Positions 12,132 to 23,900 of a DNA stretch of 64,000 nucleotides are shown here, one piece after another. The stretch spans positions 90,692,401 to 90,756,400 of the forward strand of contig CM036162.1 of assembly GCA_020631735.1 (NCBI GenBank), given 5' to 3'. Each line of letters begins with the position of its first letter. Position 1 is the stretch's first letter. The position numbers and the translations under genes were made by a program. Source of the stretch: Saccharum officinarum (lineage: Eukaryota; Streptophyta; Magnoliopsida; Poales; Poaceae). The notes under the pieces are model-generated. The model searched no databases. It was not told the origin of the DNA and saw only the letters and a program-made list of their open reading frames with translations.

Positions 12132-12400
12132 GTGTTTAAATCCAGGGAGTAAAGTTTAGAGATGTCACATCGGGTGTCATATGGGGTGTCGCATGAAGCG
12201 TTCGAACATTAATAAAAAAAACAAATTACAGAATCCGTTAGCAATCCGCGAGGCGAATTTATTAAGCCTAATTAATCCGTTATTAGCACATGCTATTGTA
12301 GCACCACATTGTTCAATCATGGACTAATTAGGTTTAAAAAAATCGTCTTGTAAATTAGGTGTCACCTGTGCAACTAGTTATTTTTTTAGTCTATATTTAG
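12132..12400. mobile_element. MITE, truncated copy of the element at 51613
   Basis: It shares with 51613-51955 the blocks GTAAAGTTT, CACATCGG(A/G)TGTCA, AAACAAATTACA, AATTTATTAAGCCTAATTAA and AGTCTATATTTA. The right terminal repeat present at 51-kb is missing here. The sequence runs instead into GGGGGTGTTTGGTTC, probably the end of a second element. Confidence 0.7.
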
Positions 12401-12455
12401 GGGGTGTTTGGTTCACACATCCTAAATTTAGTCCCTCCTAGATGGTATAGTCACT

Positions 12456-12742
12456 TTTAGTCACATTTAGTCATAGTGTTTGGCAATAAAGTTCTATGTA
12501 TATCTCAAACATTCGAAGTGATAAGGAGTAAACTTTATGGGAGAAACTGAACAATACCGCTCGCACACCACCCTTAAAATAGCAGGACAAGAGTGACGAG
12601 TGTTTAGTCACATTTAGTCATAGTGTTTGACAACACTATACATATCTCAAACATCCGAAGTGATAAAAGTAAACTTTATGGGAGGAACTGAACCATACCG
12701 CTCGCACCACCCTTAAAATAGCAGGACAAGAGTGACGAGTGT
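12456..12742. repeat. Two-copy tandem repeat with a 147-bp period
   Basis: Copies at 12456-12602 and 12603-12742 share TTTAGTCACATTTAGTCATA at the start, GTAAACTTTATGGGAG in the middle, and AAAATAGCAGGACAAGAGTG near the end. The second copy carries small deletions. Confidence 0.9.
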
Positions 12743-12887
12743 TGTCATCTTTCTCTCGTCACGATGTGTCGACAAACTAACCGGCCGTATCATCATTCTC
12801 GTGGGACGAAAAAGTAAAAAAGAAAAGCGCAAAAGGCCTTGAGCTTCTAGAACCGCTTGACCTGAGCACGGTCACGCACCAAAATTT

Positions 12888-13132
12888 GGGCCACGATTGG
12901 ATTGTGAAAAAATTTCAAACCGATGAATAGTATCACTTTCATCTTATTTGACAAATATTATCTAATCATGGATCAACTAGGCTCAAAAGATTCATCTCGT
13001 GATTTTCAACTAAACTGTGTAATTAGTTAATTTTTTACCTACATTTACTACTTTATGGATGGGTCCAAAGATTGATGTGATGGAGAGAGAATGAAAAAAT
13101 TTTAACTTTTAGAGTGCATCTAAACAAGGCCT
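12888..13132. mobile_element. MITE with GGCC-ended inverted repeats
   Basis: It starts GGGCCACGATTGGATTGTG and ends GTGCATCTAAACAAGGCC. The interior has the grass-MITE core ATCTAATCATGGATCAACTAGG and GTGTAATTAGTTA. The same left end recurs at 63963 at the window edge. Confidence 0.7.
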
Positions 13133-13171
13133 TGTATGGTATCCCAACTTCCCATGGCCTGCGTATGCGTA

Positions 13172-13422
13172 GGGTGTGTTTAGTTCCCTAAAAAGAGGGA
13201 AAAAATGTACTATAATATGTTTTGGCTTTATTTAGTAAATAGTGTTCAATCGTTGACTAATTATGTTTAAAACGTTCGTCTCGTAAAGTACAACCAAGCT
13301 GTATAATTAGTTTTTAATTTTATCTATATTTAGTATTCCATGCATATATCACAAGTTTGATGTGACGAGAAATCTTTTTTTGTTTGCATAGTGTTTTTTT
13401 TTTTGTGGAACTAAACACAGCC
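13172..13422. mobile_element. MITE with GTGTTTAGTTCC inverted repeats
   Basis: The left end GGGTGTGTTTAGTTCC and the right end GGAACTAAACACAGCC form an inverted pair. The core has CAATCGTTGACTAATTA and CGTTCGTCTCGTAAAGTACA. It ends about 315 bp upstream of the PPI-like gene's TATA box, so it is part of that gene's upstream region. Confidence 0.8.
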
Positions 13423-13452
13423 GGCCGTCCGTCTCGAGCCTTCCAAAAATCT

Positions 13453-13476
13453 GACGACGACGACGACGACGACGAC
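13453..13476. repeat. GAC trinucleotide microsatellite
   Basis: An uninterrupted run of GAC units lies upstream of the PPI-like gene promoter. It yields a poly-Asp chance frame that I do not take as coding. Confidence 0.9.
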
Positions 13477-13736
13477 CACGTCACACGAGCCCTGACGCAG
13501 CAGCCAGCAGGAGACGCCGGCCGTCCGTCTCGAGCCTGTCGGTGGTGCGGCTCGTGCTGTGCCGTATGCCGTATCCAAACCACTGTTCGGCCGCGGGCCC
13601 GGACCCCGGACCCAAGCTCCGTCTCCGTGTCCGTGGTCGCTACGATGTCAGAGCCTAGCAGTGACAGTAGGAGTAGCAAGCCGCTAGCCGCCCGCGTCTT
13701 GTGATGCGGAATTCGACGGCAAGCTTATCGTAGTCC

Positions 13737-13744
13737 GTATAAAT
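13737..13744 (+). promoter_or_regulatory. TATA box of the PPI-like gene
   Basis: GTATAAAT lies about 245 bp upstream of a consensus GTAAGT donor that ends a 5' UTR exon. This places transcription start near 13770. The inferred leader (about 13770-13989 plus 14154-14183) contains no ATG before the chosen start. Confidence 0.6.
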
Positions 13745-13885
13745 CCAGATCCCAACTGTGTGTTAAGCCAAATCGCGTCCTCGAAAACCTCTCGTCCCGA
13801 AAGCGCACACAACAACAACTCGAAGACACACGCGACGGCCAGGTAGAGACAGATCCGTCTCTCGCCTCGCCCCACCTCCCTCGCC

Positions 13886-13935
13886 GATCGCTTCTTCGCC
13901 TCGGCGCCCAGATCGCTTCTTCGCCTCGGCGCGGA
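13886..13935 (+). repeat. 25-bp tandem repeat in the 5' UTR exon
   Basis: Two adjacent copies of GATCGCTTCTTCGCCTCGGC followed by five bases (13886-13910 and 13911-13935) differ only at the last bases. They lie in the non-coding first exon of the PPI-like gene. Confidence 0.9.
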
Positions 13936-14183
13936 GGTGGCCGAGGGCAGGAGGAGCCTCCCGGACCCGCCTCGCCGTTGCCGTCGGCTGTAAGTGCTTC
14001 TCACACCTCTCGATCTCTGCGAGCTTTGGGTTTTGTGTCGTGGGAGCCTTGGGAGTGGTTAATCCGGGGTCATCTCTGATCTGCGATCTGTGTTGTGGGG
14101 TGTATGGCTCTGGCGTCTGACAAAGGATGTGTTTTTGCTGCTGTGGTGTGCAGGATCGGGGCGCGATCCGCGGGGGAGCGGCA

Positions 14184-17100
14184 ATGACGGCGGAGGGGAC
14201 GGCGTGCAACGGCGCCGGCGAGGCGCCCAAGGCGGAATTCGCGCCGGAGAAGGTGGTGGCGGCCGCGTCGCCGGAGGAGAAGGCGGTCGGGGAGCGCGAG
14301 GGCGAGGAGGACGTCGGCGGGCCGTTCGTGATCGTCAACGGCGGCGACTCCGACGGGCACTCGGACCGTGGCTCAGATCTGGGCAAGGCGCCCGACGAGG
14401 ACTCGCCGTCTGAGGAGGACGACGCGCCCGGCTCCAATGCAGCTCCGGACGCGGCCGTGGGCGGAGATCACGGGGCCGCCGAAGAAGGGGAAGTGGGTGC
14501 TACGGGTGCGGCAGTCGGTGCTTCGTCGGCGGACGGGGGTGATCGTGCTTCCGACGGGTCTGAGGGTAAGCCAAGTTCCGATTGTGTTGCTGAAGTGGCG
14601 CAGCAGGAGGCTGTTGGTGAAGAGGCCGGTGGGGCAGCTGCTCTGGCGTCGGGTGGGTGCGAACCTGCCATCGCCAGTGCTGATTCTGAGGCACCCGCTG
14701 TGGATTCTGAGGTTGAAGGCAAGGAGGGCACAGTGGATGGAAGTGCTGTTGCTGATGTCGCTGAAGCGGTGGTGCATCAGGAAGCTAGCACAGAGCAGGA
14801 TGGAGATGCTGCTGTGATGTCCTCTGGCCATGATGATGCCCTATCGTCTCCCAAGTCTTCTTCTGCTGCCATGGAGTCCGAAGTTATTAGGGATGATAAC
14901 AAAGAACAGAATACCACTGATGTTTTGGAGCCACAGGAGCACGGTACAGTTGGGGCAAGTGCTTTGGTGGAGAATGGGCATCTTTGTGCTGACATGAAGG
15001 CTGATTCATTTGTAGCTGCTACTGAGCCTGACAGTCAAGAGGATGCTGCTGTGGAGTCCTGCAGGCACGATGATGCCCTAATTTGTACTGAGTCTGGTTC
15101 TGCTGACATTGAGTCTGAGGTTTATGGAGAGGATAGCAAACAAGAACAGAGCAACGCTGGTGTCGTGGAGGTCGAGGGGCAGGGTGTTGGTAGGGCAGAA
15201 GGGCCGATAGCAAATGGGCATCTTTGTGCCGACACCCAAGCTGATTCTTCTGAAGCTACTACTGAGCCTGAGAACCAAGCTAATGAGAGCAAACTGACTG
15301 AAGTTGCAGAATCAGTGGAGGAGGATGCTGCCAGTGGAGAACAGGATGCAACGGATGCATCACAAACCAATGGGCATATTTATGTTGCCTTGAGTGCTGA
15401 TTCTTGTATAGTTGCTTCTGAGTCCAAGGCTCATTCCTTTGAGACGGATGGACAAGAAACTGATCAGCAAGAAGAGGAAGCTCCAAAAACTGAAGCTGAA
15501 GTATTGGAGGGAGTGTTAAAACCAACTGAAGGGAACTGTGCAGGTAGTGTTGAGGAACTCATAGGAGAGGAAGTTGACGCAGATGGGCATGCCAGTGTAG
15601 AAGGTACAACTGATGCTTCTGGAGAGCAAGAAGCCAATCCCATGCAGGTAGTAGGTGAAGCCACAGGTGGTATTCTCGAATTTGAAGAAGTGGATATGGG
15701 TAAGGACGGTGAGGAGGGTTTGTGTGATGACTCCACGGTTGGTAAGGAAAAAATAGATGAAGCTGTCCCCAGTGTTAATGTTGGTGAGTCAGAGGAAGTA
15801 ACTGAGAATATAAGCCAAGATACCATGCAGGGTGGATTGGCCAAGGATGGAGTTTATATAGGCACAATTCATATTAAGCCTGGATCAGATCCCTATGTTG
15901 AATCAAGCCTTGAACATAAAGTCAAGGTAGAAGTTGATTTAGTTGATGAAATCACAGCAGAGTCGGATTTGAAAGCTGAAAATATGGTTGAAGTAAGAAC
16001 AGCTCATGAAGTTGATGAAATAGAGGTAAAAGAACTTGCTTTTGCTGATGAGGCTAATGTAGCTCCTTTACACCCTCAGCAGGACTGTGAATCTGTTATG
16101 GAAACTATAGAGCATGAGAAGGTAGAAGCACCAGGTGTCTCCCAACCTCATAAAATTGAGAATTCTTCAAAAGTAGAACTGAAGAAAGAGTTTGAGATGG
16201 AGGTTGATGACACCGTTCCATTTCAAGAAGCTGCAGCTTCTGCGGCCTCTGTTTTCCACCATGAGCCAAGGTCCATTGATTTGGTTGAGAATGATAGCGG
16301 TAACCATTCCAGCCCAACTACTGTGTTGGAATCCTGTGACCATGTGCAAACTGAAGAGAGCAGATCCCAAGAAATTTCTATGACCACTGTTGAGCAACCT
16401 ATATGCAGTGCTTCTTTGGAACATGGAACAATGGTGGTTGACGAAGTTGAAATAAACTCCGCAACAGGAAATGTATCTAAAGAAAAATCTAGCAACGTTG
16501 TTGTTGATCAAGTTGAACCTGTCAAACTGAATGCAGATGAACTTGTTGTGGTTGATGATGATCAACCCAGTCTTGATCCAAGCTGTGAATCTGTTAGTGA
16601 GATTGTTAAAGATAGCAAATCACTGGAAAATCAGTCAGAAATTTGCAATGCATCTGGTATGTCTGATGAGTGTTCCTCCAGAATTGCAAATGAAGGTCCC
16701 TCTCCAATTAATATGTCTGATGAGTGTTCCTCCAGAATTGCAAATAATGGTTCCCATAATGAGCCTCCTCATCTAACTGAGGAGCCTTGCCTCTCAGACA
16801 AGTCATGCAACACTATCAATTATGAAAATGGAAATGAGCCTGATGTGGTTGAAACCAAATGTATGGAAGGTATGCAGCCATTATTTTCTGGGTGTCCATT
16901 TTATTTTTCTTAAATTTAAATGTATTATTCTCCTTAAATGCTAATTATAACCCACATGGGAGTTAAATGGGGTCACTTTCATAATGCTTGAGCAGCACTA
17001 GTGACAGAACGGAAGGACAATGGACACCATGCTTCTGGTGAGTGGCATGGAGATCATGCGCAAGTCATTGGACCACAGAAGATTTACATAATTAAAGTTC

Positions 17101-20100
17101 CAAAGTTTGCCGGTGATGATCTCTGGAATAAGATTCAGGCAGCGCAGGCTCACTTAGACCAACTGACCCAGGAAAGAGATGCGATTAACCGTCGCAGGCA
17201 AAAGCAAAAGGTAATAATAACCTTCCAAATGTATTTTTTTTTCAAACAAACCTCCAAATGTCCATCTTCTTTCTTTTTCTTCATGCCATGCTTCTTATTT
17301 TTTTTTGAAAAAAATATTGCAGGCTGTATGTGATCAATACAGGGAGAAGCTTGATGCAGCACGTCAAGAAGAGCGGGAAGCTAGGACTGCCCATGGATAT
17401 AAGAAGAATGATTTAAATAGTGTACGTTCGGTATTAGGGAAATTGCACCAAGCAAATTCAGTTGAAGAACTTGATGAGCTGGTATGTATTCTGCAATGTT
17501 GTACCTACTTTGCTCCCTTCACTTTAATTGCACTGTTCTTTAAATCTTAGCTCATTTTCTTCTTTTCCTTGATGTCTTAGATTGCGAAGAAAGAGAGGAC
17601 TATGCAACATGAGACAATTTCTTTGAAAGAAGAAAAGCTTTTAATTAAAGAGATTAATGAATTAAAAGCCCAACGGAAGCAGCTGTCCTCCACTATGGGC
17701 TCAAAGGCTGAAATCAATGAGGCATTTGACCAAAAAGATCACATTCATGAGCGGCATAAGGTATTGAAAGCAGAAATTTCTAATTGTACTCTTAATGCCA
17801 TTCCATCCTTTATATATTGACTAGTTTTCTTTATAATGTTTAGGTGTTAAAGAAGGATTCTGATGTTTTATTCACCAACCTGAAAGCCCTAGAGGAAAAC
17901 ACAAGAAAGATTCAAAAATCTTTCGAAGATGAAAGAACAGCTCTCAGAAAATTAACAGAGGAACACCGAGCAGCTAATGAAATACGTCAAAAGGCCTACT
18001 GTGAGTGGACTGAGCTTAGAAATGAGCCCAGCAAGAAGGTAGGGATCTTTACTTGCAGTTCTTGTCCATTTGGTTCAGGGAGTGGTTTATTGAATATTCA
18101 GTCTCTTTCATTTTACACCATTCACAAATTTGAACAGTATCACATGGTTAAATATTCAGAAATACAAAGTACTGGATATAATGGTGTATTGGATACATGA
18201 TTAGTTACATGGAATGAAAGGCTAACTGATGGGGTTAGGAATAACATTACACTTAAAGTTTCATCAAGTCGTCCACTATCAGTGATGTGGTCCTCATCAA
18301 TGACACCTGTTGTGTGCCTGTGCTCATGCCATCAGAATTTAATTACTGATTACCAATGACGGGCATTTTCTATGTGATATGCTGCTCCTGCTTCCTGGAG
18401 GCAGGGGTGTTTTCACTTGCCAGCAAAAAAGTAGTGTCATCACTCACACACAGTCAAGTTTCTTGTAGGGAAGCATGAGATCTGTAGTGTTTAAAGTTTG
18501 CTTATTAGTTTTCTAACAGCTGAACAAGTTCCTTCGCTTTTGTTTTGGATTGCAGAATGAATACTTTTTCAAGTACAGGGACGCTCGGAATGCAGCAGAA
18601 ACTTTCAGAGCTAATGGAGATACAAATGGACTTAAAACACACTGTGATAGTCAGGTAAATCGCACAGCCTGTCTTCAATATGGCTGCAATTACTATATCA
18701 GCGTTTTATCTGGTTTGGTTTCTGTTGATTAAGCTGGTTTGATATTCATATGCTTTTTGCTAATTAAGGAATGGTACAAGTTCATACCATTAATGTTTGC
18801 AAGTGCTTCTGCACATTATATGTATTCCGATACTACATCTAAGCATTGTATTTGTAGTCCTACCCTTCTAATAACTGCCAGCGATGTGGAGACTCCTACA
18901 TTTTTTTTTCATTTGATTGTTATTAAAGTTCAACCCTCCTGTGCACTGGTTCTAAAATACAACACTGTCTTGTCTCAACATTTTGTGATGTGCCAATATT
19001 TTTTTTCCTCTTTTAGATTGAGAGAGTTATGGAAATGTGGAACACAAACGAGGACTTCCGCAAGCAGTATGTTGAATCAAACAAGGTTAGCACACTAAAG
19101 AGATTAGGGACCCATGATGGACGAAGACTTGGCCCTGATGAGGATCCTCCAGTCATTCCAAGCAGAAGACCAAGCAGCATTTATCCATTGTCTGCCTCAA
19201 GCCCGGAAGTTCCCACTTTAGCTTCAATACCAGCACCTGTATTGGCTGCTCCAGCTGCAGCCCCTGCCAAAGAGGATTCCTTTCCTGTTTTGGCAGCCCC
19301 CCAGACCAGTAAGCGTGGCAAATCAAAAGCATCTGGTAGCTCTGCCCATATTGAGAACAATTCTGTTATAGTGTCAGAGGCAGAAGATTTGAAACAAACT
19401 TTAAAAGAAAAGGCTCGTCTATTGGAGGAACAATTGGAGTTAGCTAGGAAGGCAGAGTTGGCACGGAAGGAGGAGGAATTAAGAGAAGAGAGGGATGCAG
19501 CTGAAAAGGAGCGGCTTAGGATGGAGCAGAAGGCTAAGGCTAAGGAGGCTGAGGAGAGGAAGAGGCGGAAAGCAGAGAAGGACAAGGAAAGAGCCGAGTT
19601 CAAAGCACGCAAGGAAGCTGAGGAGAGGGAAAAGGTATGATATGTTCTACATGTCCTCTGCTTTGATATTTGAGTTTCATTACTTAATCATACGATAGAC
19701 CATCCATGCAACAAGTTTCCAATTCTAACTCCAACCTTGTTCAAACACCTGCAGAAGAAAGCAAAGAAAGACAAAAAGAAAGGCACAACACCAGCAGCAG
19801 ATTCGAGCGCCATTGGCGACAGCCATGCCGCGGCTTTGGCTACAGCGGATACTGACAGCAATGCATCAGACAACCCCAGGGAAGTAGAGGTTTCTCAACC
19901 AGCAGTGGCTCCCAAGAGGCTGTCTAGACCAGCAGCGGCAATCAAGCAACTGAACAGGTTGCAGCCCATGCCAGCGCCCCTACGCAACAGGGGCAGGAGG
20001 AAGCTGCGGCAGTACATCCTGATTGCGGCGGCTGTGCTATCGGTGCTGGCGTTGTTCGTGGCAGGCAACTACATTCCCAGGCTCAAGTCGGTTCACTCCT

Positions 20101-20102
20101 AA
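14184..20102 (+). CDS. Long proton pump-interactor (PPI1) family protein
   Basis: Family members bind the regulatory C-terminus of plasma-membrane H+-ATPase and are anchored in endomembranes by a C-terminal helix (known for PPI1; inferred here). Coding exons are 14184-16869, 17002-17210, 17323-17481, 17581-17760, 17844-18038, 18556-18654, 19017-19634 and 19755-20102. All junctions are GT-AG and in phase, giving 1497 residues; a 5' UTR exon ends at 13989. Residues 1-895 are acidic, low-complexity and partly repeated. Residues 896-1176 form the conserved coiled-coil-rich domain (KIYIIKVPKF, KLHQANSVEELDELI, MQHETISLKEEKLLIKEI). Next come VMEMWNTNEDFRKQY and a Pro/Ala linker, a Glu/Lys/Arg-rich helix to about 1390, and a hydrophobic segment YILIAAAVLSVLALFVAGNY (about 1469-1488) close to the C-terminus. 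The family's better-known members are roughly 600 residues, so this is a long form. Confidence 0.92.
14805..15400 (+). repeat. In-frame 79-codon tandem repeat in the PPI-like gene
   Basis: DNA from 14805 and from 15042 (237 bp apart) encodes two similar 79-residue units. Each starts DAAV and contains HDDAL, ESEV and NGHLCAD-x-x-ADS. A third, weaker unit from about 15324 keeps DAA and NGHIYVALSADS. The distance is a multiple of three, so the frame is kept. Confidence 0.85.
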
Positions 20103-20513
20103 GCTTGTCGGTAGGAAAGGGCTGTCAGCGGTGAACCTGTTTTTTCTACCTAGAGGATTCATCTTATTTCGACTGTTCCGGTTGATTTGTATTTATTTTT
20201 CCCTTATATATAGGTTGTGATGATGAAAGTTGGGGGTGCATTGTGTTAAAGTTGGTGGTGAAATATTCGTTAGAACATGATAATAATGACTATAGATTCT
20301 TTTTTGTACAAAGGCCCCTGGTGGTAGCCTTTAGCGTATATGGTGGTTAATCCTATGGCCTTGGCTGTCTCTGGTATGACTGAATGATGTCGTTCGCTCT
20401 GTTTGACAGAGGAAAGTTGCATGTATATCTTCTAGCGATGTGGACATCCATACTCCGTAGTTGTCGGAGAACCAGCGTAGAGACGAGAGGTAGAGCATAT
20501 TGGATCATGGTCA
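20103..20513 (+). other. 3' UTR and downstream flank of the PPI-like gene
   Basis: Sequence after the stop at 20100-20102 is T-rich and non-coding. The 3' end of the transcript cannot be fixed from the sequence alone. Confidence 0.5.
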
Positions 20514-20927
20514 AACTACCCGTAGTGGGTACTCTAAAGCTTTAGAGTATGAATATAGAGTAAAAACTGCGGCACTGGGTACTCTAAAACGATACTCTAT
20601 CTTTTCTCTCACTCTATATTTAGAGTGGTACTATGCTTACTCTATACTCTATAGTGGCGGGCCCCACTAGCTAAACAAAGGGAAAAATACTATAACTCAC
20701 AAACCAAAAATCCAAATTAAATTTCGATTTCACCATTAAATTCGTCTCAATAAATCCTTCAAAACTAGATCACACATGATATATTTAGATAAAGTGACAA
20801 GTAGGTCCCACAGTGGATAGAGTAGATAGAGGATGGATGGGTGCGAGAGAATTGAGTATAGAGGAGAGAATCTTGCTGACTAGGACGTATAGAGGATGAA
20901 TATAGAGGTCCATGAGTGTCGGTAGTC
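20514..20927 (-). mobile_element. TACTCTAAA-type MITE, full length
   Basis: Nearly the full reverse complement of the copy at 63435-63874. Ends are ACTACCC(G/C) and GGTAGTC, with subterminal GGGTACTCTAAA and GATACTCTATC motifs. The central block GGGGCCCGCCACTATAGAGT (other strand) is shared. It is 414 bp and non-coding. Confidence 0.9.
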
Positions 20928-23900
20928 TCAGCTTGTTGGCATGTTGGACCATGGTCGGCTCGGAAGATTCCGTGCACACGTGCTGCTTATTCTAGCTACA
21001 CTAGTAGAAAGCGCGCGCAGGGGCGCGCGTGGGGTAACATGGTATAGGCGTGGCGCTTAGAAATCATATAGGTAATTAGGTAAGAGTGATAGGCAAATAC
21101 ATACATACATGCATACATATGGTGTTTAACATTGTAAGAGGCAGATAGCAGTATATAGGTATATATATTACATGGTTGCAATGTTCGTGACGCATGTGGA
21201 TAAGGCTTTCAATTATAGATGGATCACAAACTCCTAGTACCTCTTATCCGTTTTATTTACCTATGATCAACATGTGAAATGGCAATGGTGATCTCTCACT
21301 TGGAAAGTGTTTTGACAAAGGGAGATATTGTAGCAGCAGCAGTTGATGTGAGACAATGCTTCTTATCTAGAAGTTTGTCTCTGTCTAGCATATTCCTACT
21401 AAGAATAAATCCCATAGGCAGCTCGGTGTTGTGAGGGGCACAAGGTGTGTCTTTGGGCTGGCGATGGAAAAAAAATGTTATGAAGGTGCACTGCAATCAT
21501 AATAAGATGCACATGCAGTAAACAACATGTTTCATTTGCTCAGATCATACCTCTAGCAGAGCCAGCTAAAACAGGACTTGATAGGATATAATCGGCACCT
21601 GAGGGCGTGAAACATGGCAGTGAAATCCATATCAACCATTGTAGCCCCTGTGACACATGGCAATGAAATCCACGGCAGGTACTGTAGCCCTGTGATGGTA
21701 ATAGGAAGAAGCACACATTAGATTACGTTATAATTGTCTGACAGATTTGTAAATAGATTGTTCATTTCCATCTAAAGAAATGTTAGTTCTGAAGGTAGAG
21801 GTAACATGCGGCAATAGATGCAATGGTGAAAAAAAATAGTTGGAACAATGGACTTGCAGATGTAAAGCTCTAGACATAGAAAACAGAGAGCATAACATAG
21901 GCACCAAGAGAGAAACCATGATGTGGTATTAATAGGCAATGCTGTGTAAGAAGAATGAAACCATGCTGTGGTATTAATAGGCAATGCTGTGTAAGAAGAA
22001 TAGGTTGTCACTTTTTGGCTAAATGGAAGCAGGATTTTGCATTACAATATAAGTCGTATATCGTAGGCACTTGTTTATTGAAGCCGGTGTAGATGGATCT
22101 GCACAAATAGATTACCTGCCGCAGAGGCACTTCATTATCTGAAAGATTCCCAAAGATCTCCTAGGCAAAAATAAGACCGTCAATCCATAACATCACCACC
22201 TCGTCATATTGTTCGGCTTGTCTGCAACAGAAAATTTTTTGGAGCTACCAGCGACAGGGAAATAAGACGATTCCTTAAATGAGAGTAGTGTTTCAACCAA
22301 AGATCTGAAAATTGCTATTGGCAAAGAATATATGCGTACACAAGCGGCCAAACACAGCAGTTAGGAAACCAGACGGTATGGCTTTCCATTTCACCATTTT
22401 GGTGACTAACATAAAGTTCAATTCACAGAGTGCAGCTACATCATCTCTTCAATCCGCAAGGCAAGTCAGAGTAGTCATAGTGTAAGCCAGGATTTCTAAA
22501 ACATAGTATAGCTAGAGTTCAATTCACAGAGTCCATTATATAAGTATCGTTTCAAATAGTACAACAATCCATTGTTGTCTCGATTTTAAAATAGTATCAT
22601 CTGCATAGATATCTGAGCTATCTCAGATAGGGAAGTTCTAGCAATATTTCAATCCACCAAGATTATTAACTAACCCTGAACTTATTTTCACGTGTCCTGA
22701 AACACTAAGTGGCAATATTAAAGGGTTGTATCACATCAAAATTCCTATGACATGTGCAAAAATATATTGGATCGAACCATTTCATTTCGTATTTGAAATA
22801 GGAGATGAGGTGTCATCCCAAGCATTATATTTGTTAAACCACTAATAACATTTGTGCACGGCACAACAATACATCTGTATACAGATAAAAAAATGGACCA
22901 CTATTCTAGCAGTTAGCCAATAATGATATAAATTAGATCCTTAGGAAAACACTGGGCACTGACCGAGTTATTGACCACTATAGGACCTGGAGCCCTGAGA
23001 TCTGTAAGAAAGCTCCACATCAAAATGAAGAAAATCAGCAAGGGACAAGGAAACATAAGCAACTCCCTAATGGCATGATTGCACCAGGCTTTCGAAAGCA
23101 CATGTAAAAGGAAATGAACAAAGACATCAAGGCTCGCCAATCAAACCAGCGCTAGAAAGCAATGAAAATGGCCTATGCAAGAAATGTAGGAGCTGAATAG
23201 AAGTTCGTACATATGACAACAGCTATATATATGGAAAAAAATATTCATTAGTGAGAACCCATATCAGTTGGCAAGCCTAAATAAAAGTTCATACATGATG
23301 GTAGGCCTAGAATCACATATGACAAGGCTCTCGAATATTGTCGTTGTCCCAATTCAAAAACAGAGGACTTAATATTTACGGAGGTGGGGACGGTACATAT
23401 TGGAAATATTTGGGATAAATATAGCATGCACTACCACTATACAATTTTGCTAAGCTATAAGAGTTATAAACACATATGTCCTTTTAGGAGAGTAATTTTG
23501 ACACTCTGCGACAGGATATATGTGCTTTATTCATGTCTAATCTGAGAGAAGAATATAAAATTTGCCACCATGAATAAGACAATCATATTCGATGTGTTAT
23601 CCAGACATGTGACTAAAGAGCACATTAGGTACAGGATAGTACGCATTCAAGTCGGGAACTAAACTGCACATTAGCTACTAAAACTACAGCAGGAACTACT
23701 GAAACTGCAAAGGTAGACCATGGAACACATAATTTGGAAGACAAGCTAAATAAATATGCATTGACATAAATTCAATCTATGTCTAGGAATCTGAAAGCTG
23801 CATAACACACCATTGGTTGTTGGATTACTGTTGTTCTTGCATCAAATGCCAACACACAAGAAGAAGGCTTGCACTATACATTAGGAAATCAGAATAGATA

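Noticed and set aside
13384..13704. 106-codon frame with a poly-Asp run
   Set aside because: It translates a MITE end, a GAC microsatellite and promoter DNA upstream of the TATA box.
14070..14831. Several long minus-strand frames opposite the PPI-like first exon
   Set aside because: They are antisense shadows of a GC-rich coding exon; they cross no splice signals of their own.
20999..21030. CACTA (En/Spm) transposon end, CACTAGTAGAAA
   Set aside because: No inverted partner (TTTCTACTAGTG) or 3-bp duplication was found in the window and no transposase was seen, so a single motif match is not enough.
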